This document shows positions 1 to 6,777 of a stretch of 13,051 nucleotides of DNA, piece by piece. Under the pieces are notes generated by a model that was not told the DNA's origin, made no database searches, and saw only the letters and a list, made by a program, of their open reading frames with translations. Every line of letters starts with the position of its first letter. Positions within the stretch are counted from its first letter, which is position 1. Position numbers and translations under genes: made by a program. Source of the DNA: an uncultured Lachnospiraceae bacterium (lineage in GTDB: Bacteria > Bacillota > Clostridia > Lachnospirales > Lachnospiraceae); NCBI GenBank assembly GCA_947177105.1, contig CAMWTF010000028.1, positions 1 through 13,051 of the forward strand. Reading direction: 5' to 3'.

Positions 1-25
1 GTCTGTCATTGAACCTGTAGTTCAA
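1..25 (-). CDS. Possible 5' end of the next minus-strand gene (partial)
   Basis: Just after the stop codon of the C39-like peptidase gene (40-42) the minus strand carries GGGAGG at about 35-30, followed by a TTG at 25-23 that opens a frame reading MNYRFNDR to the window edge. The spacing from ribosome binding site to TTG is short (about 4 nt). An ATG at 28-26 is even closer and therefore less likely. The strong Shine-Dalgarno sequence right behind a stop suggests another operon gene, but only eight codons are visible and its product cannot be named. Confidence 0.25.
9..25. repeat. Perfect inverted repeat at the window edge
   Basis: TTGAAC at 9-14 and GTTCAA at 20-25 form a perfect 6-bp stem around the loop CTGTA. 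On the minus strand it covers the possible TTG start of the next gene and could partly hide it in RNA. The stem is short, so chance is a real alternative. Confidence 0.35.
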
Positions 26-39
26 CATACCTCCCTCTG

Positions 40-909
40 TCAAAATTCATACCGATAGGCCCACAGGTTTTTGATCTGCGGGATCAACTCCTCCACATCC
101 CAGGTTTTTTCACTGTTATTTTTGCTGTTGGGGTCGCAAACTTTCACTTTGCCGTACGCATCCACGCCGGACAGCACGATAAAATGTCCCGTGGTGGTAA
201 AATCCCCCGGCCGCATGGCACATATAATGGGATTGCCGCCCGCCAGCCATGTCAGGATATGATCCCCGTCAAAGACAATGTCCTGTGCAGTCAGCCCCAA
301 ATCCGCCGCCCCTGTTGTCATCAGATCCCAGGCCGTGCCTGCCCCCTTCACATAATATCCCTCCCGCTCCGCATACCGGGCCATGGCGAGAGGATCCCAC
401 TGTGTATCGCCGCTGAGGCCGCACCAGACCATGGACAGACATGTGGGACCACATCCCGTTATGGCTATCATGTCACTGCCGTAAGTCTCATATCCCCAGC
501 GCTCATCCCACTGAAGAAAGAGCGGTATGGTTCCCTGTGTCACTTCCCCCGACAGATCGATCTCAGGATGCTTGTCCTTGTTCTGAAAATAGTCCAGTAC
601 AAACTGCTCCGCCTCCGGGTTCAGTTCCAGCAGCTCCAGCAGGCTCTCCGGGTATTCCTGGCCTGTCTGTCCATGGTTTTGCCCCAAAATTTGTCCCTCG
701 GCCTGGCCGCTGAGTTGTTCTCCTCCCTGACCGCAGCTCCATCCTGTCAAAATCAGGCCGTTTGCCCAGTCATGCCATATCACAAAGGCAATTATCAGTC
801 CCGCCATCACCGTTATCATACAGATGCAATAGGCCCTCTGGATACGCCTCAGCCGCTGTCTTCTCCGGGCCATCTGTATTCTATATCTTCTCTGCTGCTC
901 CGCATTCAT
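40..909 (-). CDS. Membrane-anchored C39-like cysteine peptidase domain protein
   Basis: The protein has 289 aa. An Arg-rich N-terminus (about residues 5-27) is followed by one hydrophobic segment (about 28-45), which predicts a type II membrane protein with its C-terminal part outside the cell. A Gly/Gln-rich, low-complexity linker (about 60-83) leads to a C39-like papain-fold domain (Peptidase_C39_2 type) starting near IPLFLQWDERWG. Visible catalytic candidates are Cys153 in TGCGPTC, His242 in TGHFIVLSG and Asp259 in CDPNS. The family includes secreted peptidases and amidase-like proteins; the substrate here is unknown. I chose the ATG at 909 because AAGGAGG precedes it by 10 nt; the frame stays open upstream to 1062, but the ATGs at 933 and 1062 have no ribosome binding site. 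It is divergent from the XRE regulator, which may control it (inference). Confidence 0.85.
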   Translation of the reverse strand: MNAEQQRRYRIQMARRRQRLRRIQRAYCICMITVMAGLIIAFVIWHDWANGLILTGWSCGQGGEQLSGQAEGQILGQNHGQTGQEYPESLLELLELNPEAEQFVLDYFQNKDKHPEIDLSGEVTQGTIPLFLQWDERWGYETYGSDMIAITGCGPTCLSMVWCGLSGDTQWDPLAMARYAEREGYYVKGAGTAWDLMTTGAADLGLTAQDIVFDGDHILTWLAGGNPIICAMRPGDFTTTGHFIVLSGVDAYGKVKVCDPNSKNNSEKTWDVEELIPQIKNLWAYRYEF

Positions 910-978
910 TCCTACTATCCCTCCTTGACTCATCAATGAGTATAACAGAAGGAGGGAGATTTGTTCTTCAAAATATCC

Positions 979-1006
979 TTGTAAAATTCTTGTGAATTTA
1001 TTACAA
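979..1006. promoter_or_regulatory. AT-rich dyad in the divergent intergenic region
   Basis: TTGTAA (979-984) pairs with TTACAA (1001-1006), and inside it AATTC (985-989) pairs with GAATT (994-998) around the loop TTGT. The dyad lies 70-97 nt upstream of the C39-like start, where a repressor operator would be expected. On the minus strand TTGTAA and TACAAG are 17 nt apart and could also serve as -35 and -10 boxes. Binding by the neighbouring XRE protein is a guess. Confidence 0.4.
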
Positions 1007-1087
1007 ATTGTTTGGACTTGCCTCTCTGTGGCATCTTGGCATACTACTCCGATTTCGTCCATATTTTAGTATCTGTAAAAAACCAGT

Positions 1088-1109
1088 TGTCAAGAAATCA
1101 TTTTTTCTT
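1088..1109. promoter_or_regulatory. Minus-strand -35 candidate overlapping a dyad
   Basis: The minus strand has a perfect TTGACA (1093-1088). The best -10 candidates are TACTAA after 16 nt, a poor match, or TAAAAT after 19 nt, a long spacer. It could drive the C39-like gene with a leader of about 150 nt. AAGAAA (1092-1097) and TTTCTT (1104-1109) make a dyad that overlaps the -35, a possible operator layout. Together with the dyad at 979-1006 this is all I see in the 910-1200 intergene apart from the promoter of the XRE gene. Confidence 0.35.
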
Positions 1110-1125
1110 CGAGCATATACTCCTA

Positions 1126-1154
1126 TTTTGATTTACTTAAAAACCCGCTACAAT
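1126..1154 (+). promoter_or_regulatory. Probable promoter of the XRE regulator gene
   Basis: The -10 is TACAAT (1149-1154), with TTTTGA (1126-1131) 17 nt upstream as a weak -35. It would start transcription near 1161, about 40 nt before the ATG. The gene has a good ribosome binding site, AGGAG, 7 nt before the start at 1201. Confidence 0.4.
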
Positions 1155-1200
1155 AAAATCGTCAACCGCAAACAAGCTAAGGAAAATCAGGAGTTTACGC

Positions 1201-1566
1201 ATGAATTTCGGAGAAAAGCTATATAATCTGCGCACAAAACAGGGTGTCTTCCAGAAGGAATTGGCCGCATATCTTCATGTATCCATCAGCGCCATCTCCA
1301 GCTATGAAAACAACGTCCATTTCCCGGATCTTAAAACGCTGGGGAAAATTGCGCAATTTTTTCACGTGTCGGCAGACTATCTTCTGGGCCGCACTGAATT
1401 TGTTGCTCCCATTGAGGATATGGACCGGGAACTCATGAACCAGTATACCGTTGAAGACATCATGAACACGATCATTGAACTGCCGTTGGAACGCCGTCAG
1501 GATTTAGTCGAATACATCAATTTACTGAAATCGTCCGATGCCCCAAAGGACGCACAGCAGGATTAA
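1201..1566 (+). CDS. XRE-family HTH transcriptional regulator
   Basis: The protein has 121 aa. Residues about 4-63 form a classic Cro/C1-type helix-turn-helix domain; the recognition part is QKELAAYLHVSISAISSYE (18-36), and LGKIAQFFHVSADYLLGR (47-64) is the usual closing helix and tail of this family. The C-terminal part (about 70-121) is acidic and helical and probably dimerises or senses a signal; no ligand domain is recognised. It binds DNA in the cytoplasm, most likely as a repressor. It is the only plus-strand gene here and is divergent from the C39-like peptidase gene, so autoregulation and control of that gene are plausible, but neither is shown by the sequence. Confidence 0.9.
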   Translation: MNFGEKLYNLRTKQGVFQKELAAYLHVSISAISSYENNVHFPDLKTLGKIAQFFHVSADYLLGRTEFVAPIEDMDRELMNQYTVEDIMNTIIELPLERRQDLVEYINLLKSSDAPKDAQQD

Positions 1567-1567
1567 A

Positions 1568-1594
1568 TGTGAGACCCCCTCTCTCATGATTTTT
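1568..1594 (+). terminator. Weak Rho-independent terminator of the XRE gene
   Basis: TGAGA (1570-1574) pairs with TCTCA (1582-1586) around a C-rich loop, with possible G-U pairs at the base, followed by a run of five T (1590-1594). It sits directly behind the TAA stop. The stem is short, so it may be inefficient. A second small hairpin, GCCTTGAAAGGC at 1597-1608 followed by TTTT, may help it. Confidence 0.45.
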
Positions 1595-1614
1595 CCGCCT
1601 TGAAAGGCTTTTAC

Positions 1615-1648
1615 GGCGGTGGGAGATGTCTGAACATCTCTCGCCGCC
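1615..1648. repeat. Strong 15-bp hairpin between convergent genes
   Basis: Positions 1615-1629 pair with 1634-1648 around the loop CTGA; 13 Watson-Crick pairs and two G-U pairs are visible as plus-strand RNA. Neither side has a T-run, so it is not a standard intrinsic terminator. It may act as a bidirectional 3'-end stabiliser or transcription barrier between the XRE and GNAT genes. GGCGG at 1615-1619 could instead pair with CCGCC at 1595-1599. Confidence 0.6.
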
Positions 1649-1656
1649 TGCTGATT

Positions 1657-2247
1657 CTATAGAACGTCCCTGTCATACAGTATCCCCAGATCCAGCCGCA
1701 CTTCCTTGCGCTCCAGGTCCCGGTTCTGGTAACAACAGGAATCAAAACCAATCAGAGTAAAGCCCTCCTGCAAATAAAAAGCGATAGCCCCCACATTGCA
1801 GGACTGGGTCTCCAGAATCAGCGCACGCCGCCCCTCCCGCAGGACCTGCTCTTTTGCCAGAGCCATCAATGCATGGGCAATACCCTGCCTGCGGTAGTCC
1901 TCATGCACCCACAGCTCCGTCACCATCAAACGGTTGGACCACTCCTCGGGGCAGGTCTCAATGCAGGCGATCATCTCGCCATCCTGCACAACGCCCCAGG
2001 CATATGCCTTCTCCCAATGTTCCTGATACAGTTTGTCAGGGAAGTCATATTCCTCCGGGGTATGAGTCACCGGCTCCCCAAAGGGCTTTTTCTCCAGCAT
2101 CACCTGAAAACCGCCCTTGGTCCGTTCAATCACCACATCATAGTATTCCGTTGTGGTATACCTCATAGGGATGGACGTACCCTGCCACCTTTCCTTGGGC
2201 AAAGGAACAATTTCATAGACAATATTTTTCTCAGTTAGTTGACTCAT
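1657..2247 (-). CDS. GNAT-family N-acetyltransferase
   Basis: The protein has 196 aa and transfers an acetyl group from acetyl-CoA to an unknown amine. The acetyl-CoA binding motif A is RRQGIAHAL (119-127), preceded by the strand VTELWVHEDY; LILETQ (143-148) and NVGAIAFYLQEGF (151-163) form the usual end of the GNAT fold. The first 90 residues are not recognised. The C-terminal half recalls streptothricin acetyltransferases (LETQ, then a Tyr-x-Asn near the end), a resemblance from memory that does not prove the substrate. I chose the ATG at 2247 because GGAG lies about 8 nt upstream; the frame is open for 25 more codons without a better site. It lies behind the terminator at 2303-2333 and so probably has its own promoter, which I could not place with confidence. 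Confidence 0.85.
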   Translation of the reverse strand: MSQLTEKNIVYEIVPLPKERWQGTSIPMRYTTTEYYDVVIERTKGGFQVMLEKKPFGEPVTHTPEEYDFPDKLYQEHWEKAYAWGVVQDGEMIACIETCPEEWSNRLMVTELWVHEDYRRQGIAHALMALAKEQVLREGRRALILETQSCNVGAIAFYLQEGFTLIGFDSCCYQNRDLERKEVRLDLGILYDRDVL

Positions 2248-2302
2248 AATTTTTCTCCGTTGCCTTTCCCTTTCTATAAACCTCCCGAGCATTATTTTTG
2301 CG

Positions 2303-2333
2303 TATAATAAAAGCCGCAGCAATATGCCACGGC
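2303..2333 (-). terminator. Rho-independent terminator behind the small cysteine-rich gene
   Basis: On the minus strand GCCGTGGC (2333-2326) pairs with GCTGCGGC (2320-2313), giving an 8-bp stem with two G-U pairs and a 5-nt loop, followed by TTTTATTAT. It lies about 10 nt after the stop codon at 2344-2346 and separates that gene from the GNAT gene. Confidence 0.55.
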
Positions 2334-2343
2334 CATATATACA

Positions 2344-2535
2344 CTATTCATTGAAATCAGAATCTGCATAATAAAATCCTCGGGGTAATCGCATCTTACT
2401 TTTCTTAGTTTGGCTATGCTCTGGAAGCTGCTGCTCGCAGGCTGTTCTGTAGCGGCTGTTTTTATGATATTCACGGCAGGCTTCGCAATCCCCATGCCTG
2501 AAACATTTTATCCGTTTGCATGGACAAGACGCCAC
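2344..2535 (-). CDS. Small cysteine-rich (CPCK-type) protein
   Basis: The protein has 63 aa and starts with GTG. The N-terminal half holds six cysteines (4, 6, 11, 17, 20, 33) and two histidines (14, 24) in the order CPCKRIKC-x5-C-x2-C-x3-H-x8-C, which looks like a compact metal-binding knot. I recall similar short hypothetical proteins in Clostridia; no function is known to me. The last 25 residues are basic, then mixed, and lack cysteine. The GTG lies 3 nt behind the stop of the Dabb gene, and its ribosome binding site GAGGT is formed by the last codons of that gene, so translation is probably coupled. The motif and the coupling argue that this is a real gene despite its size. Confidence 0.65.
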   Translation of the reverse strand: MASCPCKRIKCFRHGDCEACREYHKNSRYRTACEQQLPEHSQTKKSKMRLPRGFYYADSDFNE

Positions 2536-2538
2536 CGG

Positions 2539-2841
2539 TTATACCTCAAAGTCCAGACAGCTTCTGACTGCTGTAAAGGGTCTGACCTTGCCGTCCGCTA
2601 CAGCCACATGCTCAGGATGAATTGCATAGCCCTTAAGCGCTGCCTCATCCGTAAAAGTGGAATCCAGCATCAAATCCGCATTGGAACTGGGCAGCCCCTC
2701 CGTATACACCCTGATCTCCAGCAGTCCGGGAATTAACCCTGCCAGGCCCTCTAACCCGGCCTTGATCTCAGCCTTTACCGCCTTCTTCTCCCCGGCGGAC
2801 AACTCATCCTTTAACGTCCATAAAATAATGTGCTTTACCAT
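2539..2841 (-). CDS. Dabb-domain (stress-responsive alpha/beta-barrel) protein
   Basis: The protein has 100 aa, the usual length of a single Dabb domain (a dimeric ferredoxin-like alpha/beta barrel). MVKHIILWTLKD is the typical first strand with its conserved His4; LLEIRVYTEG, ADLMLDSTF and LKGYAIHPEHVAVAD follow the family pattern. Members are often stress-induced and a few have enzymatic roles; no substrate can be named here. AGGAGGG lies 6-7 nt before the ATG. The gene starts 38 nt after the stop of the AAA-like/nuclease gene and I see no terminator between them, so they are probably cotranscribed. Confidence 0.85.
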   Translation of the reverse strand: MVKHIILWTLKDELSAGEKKAVKAEIKAGLEGLAGLIPGLLEIRVYTEGLPSSNADLMLDSTFTDEAALKGYAIHPEHVAVADGKVRPFTAVRSCLDFEV

Positions 2842-2879
2842 ACTCTTCCCTCCTGATTTAAGTTCCGGGAATATGCTGT

Positions 2880-4574
2880 TTATCCAATCAACACCGTCTT
2901 CCCTTCAAAGGCAAACCCATAGCAGCGAATCCGCTCCCTGGAGATACCATGTTCCATCAGCTTTGCCGCATAACGCTTTTCCTCAATCTGGCGCAGAGCT
3001 GCTGTTACCGTCTCTTCCAGATTGCCTTCCCTTCGTTTATTCCTGACCTTGAATTCCAGCACAATCGCATCATCCGTATCCGGGTTCTTCGGCTCCAGCA
3101 CCACATCATACCTGCCAAAGCCACTCTCCTGATTGGATAAAATAATATATCTGTTTTGTAAGTCAACCAAGAGTCCCAACACAAAACCGTGGTAAAAACG
3201 CTCGGGTTCCTCTTTGGAGGGTTCTCTTCCCGTGTCAAAATAGCTGAATGTGCTAAATGCCACACGATTCATATACTCATTCATGGCGTCTAAGTCGTCC
3301 TGAAGCATGGCCTTAATGAAATCATTGTAATCCACCTGCGCGCATTTGAACCAGCCACGCACCATATGGTTGAACATACGCTCCACTTCATAATTGGTAA
3401 GAGTCAGTTCATATTGGACTTCCTCCCCTCTTTCCAGCAATTCCTCTCTGTCATAGCTAAAGACCTTCAGATAACCGCTTGCCACAAGCAGGCTCCAGAT
3501 CGCAGACTCATTGTGGTCCAGCTGGTTATAGACAATCTGTTCGTCAATGGGCGTCCGTATCCTGCCACCCCGGAGCAATATTTCAAACTGCTCTTTGATT
3601 CTGCGGTTTCCCTCCCTCAGCAGCTTACCCACCAGGCTGTTGGAACTGGTGTTGGCCCAGTAGGTGGAAAACTTTCCCTTATCTATAAAATTTAATATAG
3701 ACCAGGGATTGTAAATATCCTTATGTTCCCCAAAAATGAAACCATCATACCACCATTTTACTTGTTCTTTCTCTTCGGAAAGGCAACATTCCTCTAAGGC
3801 AGCAAACACTTCCTCTTCTGTAAAGCCAAAAGCTGTTGCATATTTATTTGATGTAGTAGTTACTACATCCAGATTATTCAAATCAGAGAAAATAGATTCC
3901 TTGCTAATTCTGGTAATGCCTGTCATAATCGCCCGCTCCAGCCAGGGATTAGTCTTAAACGCAGAGTTAAACATGCTTCTGGTAAAGCCCATCATTTCCC
4001 CCCAATACCCGTCTACATAAGCCTCCTGCATGGGGGTATCATATTCATCCAGCAGAATGATAACCTTTTTTCCATAATATCGATACATGTAGTCACACAA
4101 TTTATAAATTGCAAGCGTGGCCACTATCTCCGGCATGTCTGCTCGGACAGAGTCAAAGAATTCCCTGTCTGCCGCAGCCATCCAGTCACATTCCCGCAGA
4201 AAACAGTTTTTCGTATACAAATCCGTAATCAATTGACAGATTCTGCCCTTTGCGGCCTGATAGTTTCTCTCTTTCACATTGGCAAAGGACAAACTGATCA
4301 CCGGATAAGTACCCTGCAATTCCCTGTATTTTTCCTCTTTCCAGATATTCAGCCCCTGAAACACACCTCCGAAATTTGCATAATTCACAGAGAAAAATTG
4401 CTCCATCATGCTCATATTTAAGGTCTTCCCAAAGCGGCGAGGGCGGGTGATCAGTGTGACACTGTCCTCGCTTTCCCACCACTCCTTGATAAAAGAAGTT
4501 TTATCAATATAAAAACAATTTTTCCTTATCAGATCGCCGAAGTCCTGCAGCCCTATTGCCACCGTTCTTGCCAT
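2880..4574 (-). CDS. AAA-ATPase-like protein with C-terminal PD-(D/E)XK nuclease domain
   Basis: The protein has 564 aa, with the architecture AAA-ATPase_like (about 5-260) plus a C-terminal DUF1703/PD-(D/E)XK nuclease domain (about 450-560). The nucleotide-binding loop is RPRRFGKT (44-51), the family's variant P-loop, and VIILLDEYDTPM (171-182) is Walker B. The nuclease signature looks intact: Asp490 in GRYD and Glu507-x-Lys509 in VLEFKV. Such genes occur in many copies in gut Firmicutes and Bacteroidetes; their cellular role is not established, although a DNA-acting ATPase-nuclease is likely. I chose the ATG at 4574 because GGGAGG lies about 6 nt upstream; a TTG at 4646 opens the same frame without a good site. 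It seems to lead a set with the Dabb and cysteine-rich genes. Confidence 0.88.
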   Translation of the reverse strand: MARTVAIGLQDFGDLIRKNCFYIDKTSFIKEWWESEDSVTLITRPRRFGKTLNMSMMEQFFSVNYANFGGVFQGLNIWKEEKYRELQGTYPVISLSFANVKERNYQAAKGRICQLITDLYTKNCFLRECDWMAAADREFFDSVRADMPEIVATLAIYKLCDYMYRYYGKKVIILLDEYDTPMQEAYVDGYWGEMMGFTRSMFNSAFKTNPWLERAIMTGITRISKESIFSDLNNLDVVTTTSNKYATAFGFTEEEVFAALEECCLSEEKEQVKWWYDGFIFGEHKDIYNPWSILNFIDKGKFSTYWANTSSNSLVGKLLREGNRRIKEQFEILLRGGRIRTPIDEQIVYNQLDHNESAIWSLLVASGYLKVFSYDREELLERGEEVQYELTLTNYEVERMFNHMVRGWFKCAQVDYNDFIKAMLQDDLDAMNEYMNRVAFSTFSYFDTGREPSKEEPERFYHGFVLGLLVDLQNRYIILSNQESGFGRYDVVLEPKNPDTDDAIVLEFKVRNKRREGNLEETVTAALRQIEEKRYAAKLMEHGISRERIRCYGFAFEGKTVLIG

Positions 4575-4617
4575 AAACACCTCCCAAAACCGTTCCGCGT
4601 TCTTTGCTGTTACATTC

Positions 4618-4646
4618 AGTATAACTGCTTTTGTGCAAAAATACAA
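4618..4646 (-). promoter_or_regulatory. Candidate promoter of the AAA-like/nuclease gene
   Basis: On the minus strand TTGTAT (4646-4641) and TATACT (4623-4618) are 17 nt apart, in the 86-nt gap between the ABC-F stop and the ATG at 4574. The -10 is good and the -35 is weak. It would allow expression independent of the ABC-F gene; no terminator is visible between the two. Confidence 0.45.
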
Positions 4647-4660
4647 TTCCCTTCCAATGC

Positions 4661-6703
4661 CTACTCTCCCATCTCCGCCAGTTCCGTCTCCGTCTCCAAC
4701 ATGCGCTCCAGCAGACTCTCCTGATTCTTCTCCTCCGCGTCTATGACTTCCTGCAGCTCCATCAACTTGGTGTAGTCGCTGCCCAAAGCCGGGTCCGCCA
4801 GCTGCATCTGTAACTCTGCCAGCCTGCTCTCGCTCCCGGCCAACTGGCGCTCATACTTCTCCAGCTGGCTTTTCAGGCGGGAGCGGATCTTCCCCGGGTT
4901 ATAATAGGTCTTTTTGTCGAACACATCCGACAACGTTGGAGCAGCTTTGCCCGCCGTCTGTCCGGCCCGGGCTTGGCTGTCATCTCCCATCTGTCCGGTC
5001 CGGCCTTTGCCTCCCACGCCTTTCGTCCCTGCGGTTCCAGCATTGTTTGCCGCCGCTCCTCTGCCGCCCACCAGGCCGTCTGCCTCTTTCTGTTTCTGGG
5101 CCAGATAATCCTCATAGCCCATCTTGTACTGATACACACCCTCCTGAGAAAACTCCAGTATCCCCGTGGCAATCCGGCTGATAAAATATCGGTCGTGAGA
5201 CACAAACAATACCGTGCCTGTATACTCCTTCAGCATCTGCTCCAGGGCCTCCTTGCCGATAATATCCATGTGATTGGTGGGCTCGTCCAGAATCAGCAGA
5301 TTGGGCCTGGTCTGCAGCATCTTACACAGGGACAGGCGCACCTTTTCCCCACCGGAAAGCTGCCCCATGAGTTTCATCACATCCTCACCGGAGAACAGGA
5401 AACCTCCCAGGGCGCTGCGCACCTCCTCCCGCACATAGCGGGGATATGCCTCCCAAAAGTTATCCAGCACTGTCTGCCGGGGATCCGCATCGTCCAGCAC
5501 TGCCTTCTGCTGGTCAAAATACCCCCACTCCACATTCTGTCCGAATTTATACTCTCCGCCCAGAGCGGGCAATTCCCCAATCAAGGTTCTCAGCAGGGTA
5601 GATTTTCCCTTGCCGTTCTCCCCGATGATGGCAAGCCGCTCCTTTTTTTGCAGCAAAAAGCTCACCTTCTCCAGTTCATGGTCATACCCGATGGACAACT
5701 CCCTGGCCTGCACCACATTGGTGTAACTCTCGATTCGGGGCTCATACCTGGCATGGAATGCCTTGGTGTCAAAGCGCCTGGGCTTTTCAATCTTGACCAT
5801 ATGCTCGATCACCATGCGCTTGGATCGGGTGGCCGCCACCTTGCTGGGGGTGTTTTTCCACTTTTCAATCCATTCCGTCAGCCTCTGGATCTCCTTCTGC
5901 TGCTCCTCATAGTCCTTTTCCTGTTTGACCAGGTCCTCTTCCTTCTGCTTCATAAAGGCAGAGTAATTGCCCACATAGCGTTTGATCCTGTGGTACTCTA
6001 TCTCGTAAGTCACATCAATCACCTTGTCCAGAAACATCCGGTCATGGGATACGATGATCACCGCCTTGTCATAGGTTTTCAGATAGCCCTCCAGCCATTC
6101 GATGGTGGGCAGATCCAGATGGTTGGTGGGCTCGTCTAACAGCATGATGTCCGGCCTTCCCAGCAAAAGTTTGATAAATGCCACTTTGGTCTGCTGTCCT
6201 CCCGAAAAGCTGCCGATTGGACGGCATAGGTCCTCCAAGGCAAAGCCGAAACGTTGGAACATAATCTCCATATCCTGCCGCCAGGAATAGCCCCGCAGAG
6301 CCTCCATCTTCCGCTGCAGACTGTCATACCTTCCAAGGAGTTGTTTATCATCCGACGATTCCTTCATCTGCTCCTCCAGTTCGTTCATCTGCTTTTCGCA
6401 GGCAAAGACCGGAGCAAATACCTTCTTGATCTCCTCCTCCACCGTGATCTCCTTGTCCTCGAAGTTCACCTGACGCAGGAAACCGATCTCCTGTTTTCCC
6501 GCCATGGTGATGCCGCACTCCTCGTCGCTGTCCAGATTGTTCATCTGGATGTCTCCTACGATAAGCTTCAGCAGTGTGGTCTTTCCGCAGCCATTGCGGC
6601 CCACAATGGCTATTTTCTCCCTGTCGTGTACCTCAAAATTCACATCCTCCAATATGGTATCCGCCCCGTATTGCACCAGGGCATGTCTTATCTGGTATCT
6701 CAT
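4661..6703 (-). CDS. ABC-F family ATPase (ribosome-associated type)
   Basis: The protein has 680 aa, two ABC domains and no membrane segment, as in the ABC-F family (YdiF/Uup-like), whose members act on translating ribosomes rather than in transport. Domain 1 has Walker A GRNGCGKT (35-42), signature SGGQQ (167-171), Walker B MLLDEP (187-192) and SHD (219-221). A charged inter-domain linker (about 245-330) matches the tRNA-interaction region. Domain 2 has GENGKGKS (361-368), LSGGE (449-453), LILDEP (470-475) and SHD (502-504). A Gly/Ala-rich stretch (541-590) leads to a C-terminal coiled coil (about 603-680). Both catalytic glutamates are present. A housekeeping or stress role is more likely than antibiotic resistance, but this is not decided. 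I chose the ATG at 6703 (GGGA 7 nt upstream) over an in-frame TTG at 6718. Confidence 0.92.
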   Translation of the reverse strand: MRYQIRHALVQYGADTILEDVNFEVHDREKIAIVGRNGCGKTTLLKLIVGDIQMNNLDSDEECGITMAGKQEIGFLRQVNFEDKEITVEEEIKKVFAPVFACEKQMNELEEQMKESSDDKQLLGRYDSLQRKMEALRGYSWRQDMEIMFQRFGFALEDLCRPIGSFSGGQQTKVAFIKLLLGRPDIMLLDEPTNHLDLPTIEWLEGYLKTYDKAVIIVSHDRMFLDKVIDVTYEIEYHRIKRYVGNYSAFMKQKEEDLVKQEKDYEEQQKEIQRLTEWIEKWKNTPSKVAATRSKRMVIEHMVKIEKPRRFDTKAFHARYEPRIESYTNVVQARELSIGYDHELEKVSFLLQKKERLAIIGENGKGKSTLLRTLIGELPALGGEYKFGQNVEWGYFDQQKAVLDDADPRQTVLDNFWEAYPRYVREEVRSALGGFLFSGEDVMKLMGQLSGGEKVRLSLCKMLQTRPNLLILDEPTNHMDIIGKEALEQMLKEYTGTVLFVSHDRYFISRIATGILEFSQEGVYQYKMGYEDYLAQKQKEADGLVGGRGAAANNAGTAGTKGVGGKGRTGQMGDDSQARAGQTAGKAAPTLSDVFDKKTYYNPGKIRSRLKSQLEKYERQLAGSESRLAELQMQLADPALGSDYTKLMELQEVIDAEEKNQESLLERMLETETELAEMGE

Positions 6704-6777
6704 GATAATATCCCACAATTCCTTTCTTATTTAAAGTTCCGCTTAAAATTCCACCGTCACCTGAGCAATACCCTTTT

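Noticed and set aside
184..939. Long plus-strand open frame opposite the C39-like peptidase
   Set aside because: It mirrors a gene with clear motifs, its translation has no domain likeness, and it is rich in Pro, His and Ser as antisense frames often are.
2292..2495. Second small minus-strand frame overlapping the cysteine-rich gene
   Set aside because: It is out of frame with the cysteine-rich motif, runs through the terminator hairpin and has no ribosome binding site that stands out.
4973..6139. 388-codon plus-strand open frame opposite the ABC-F gene
   Set aside because: It is antisense to a complete ABC-F gene with all motifs; the translation is unlike known proteins and long antisense frames are common in such genes.
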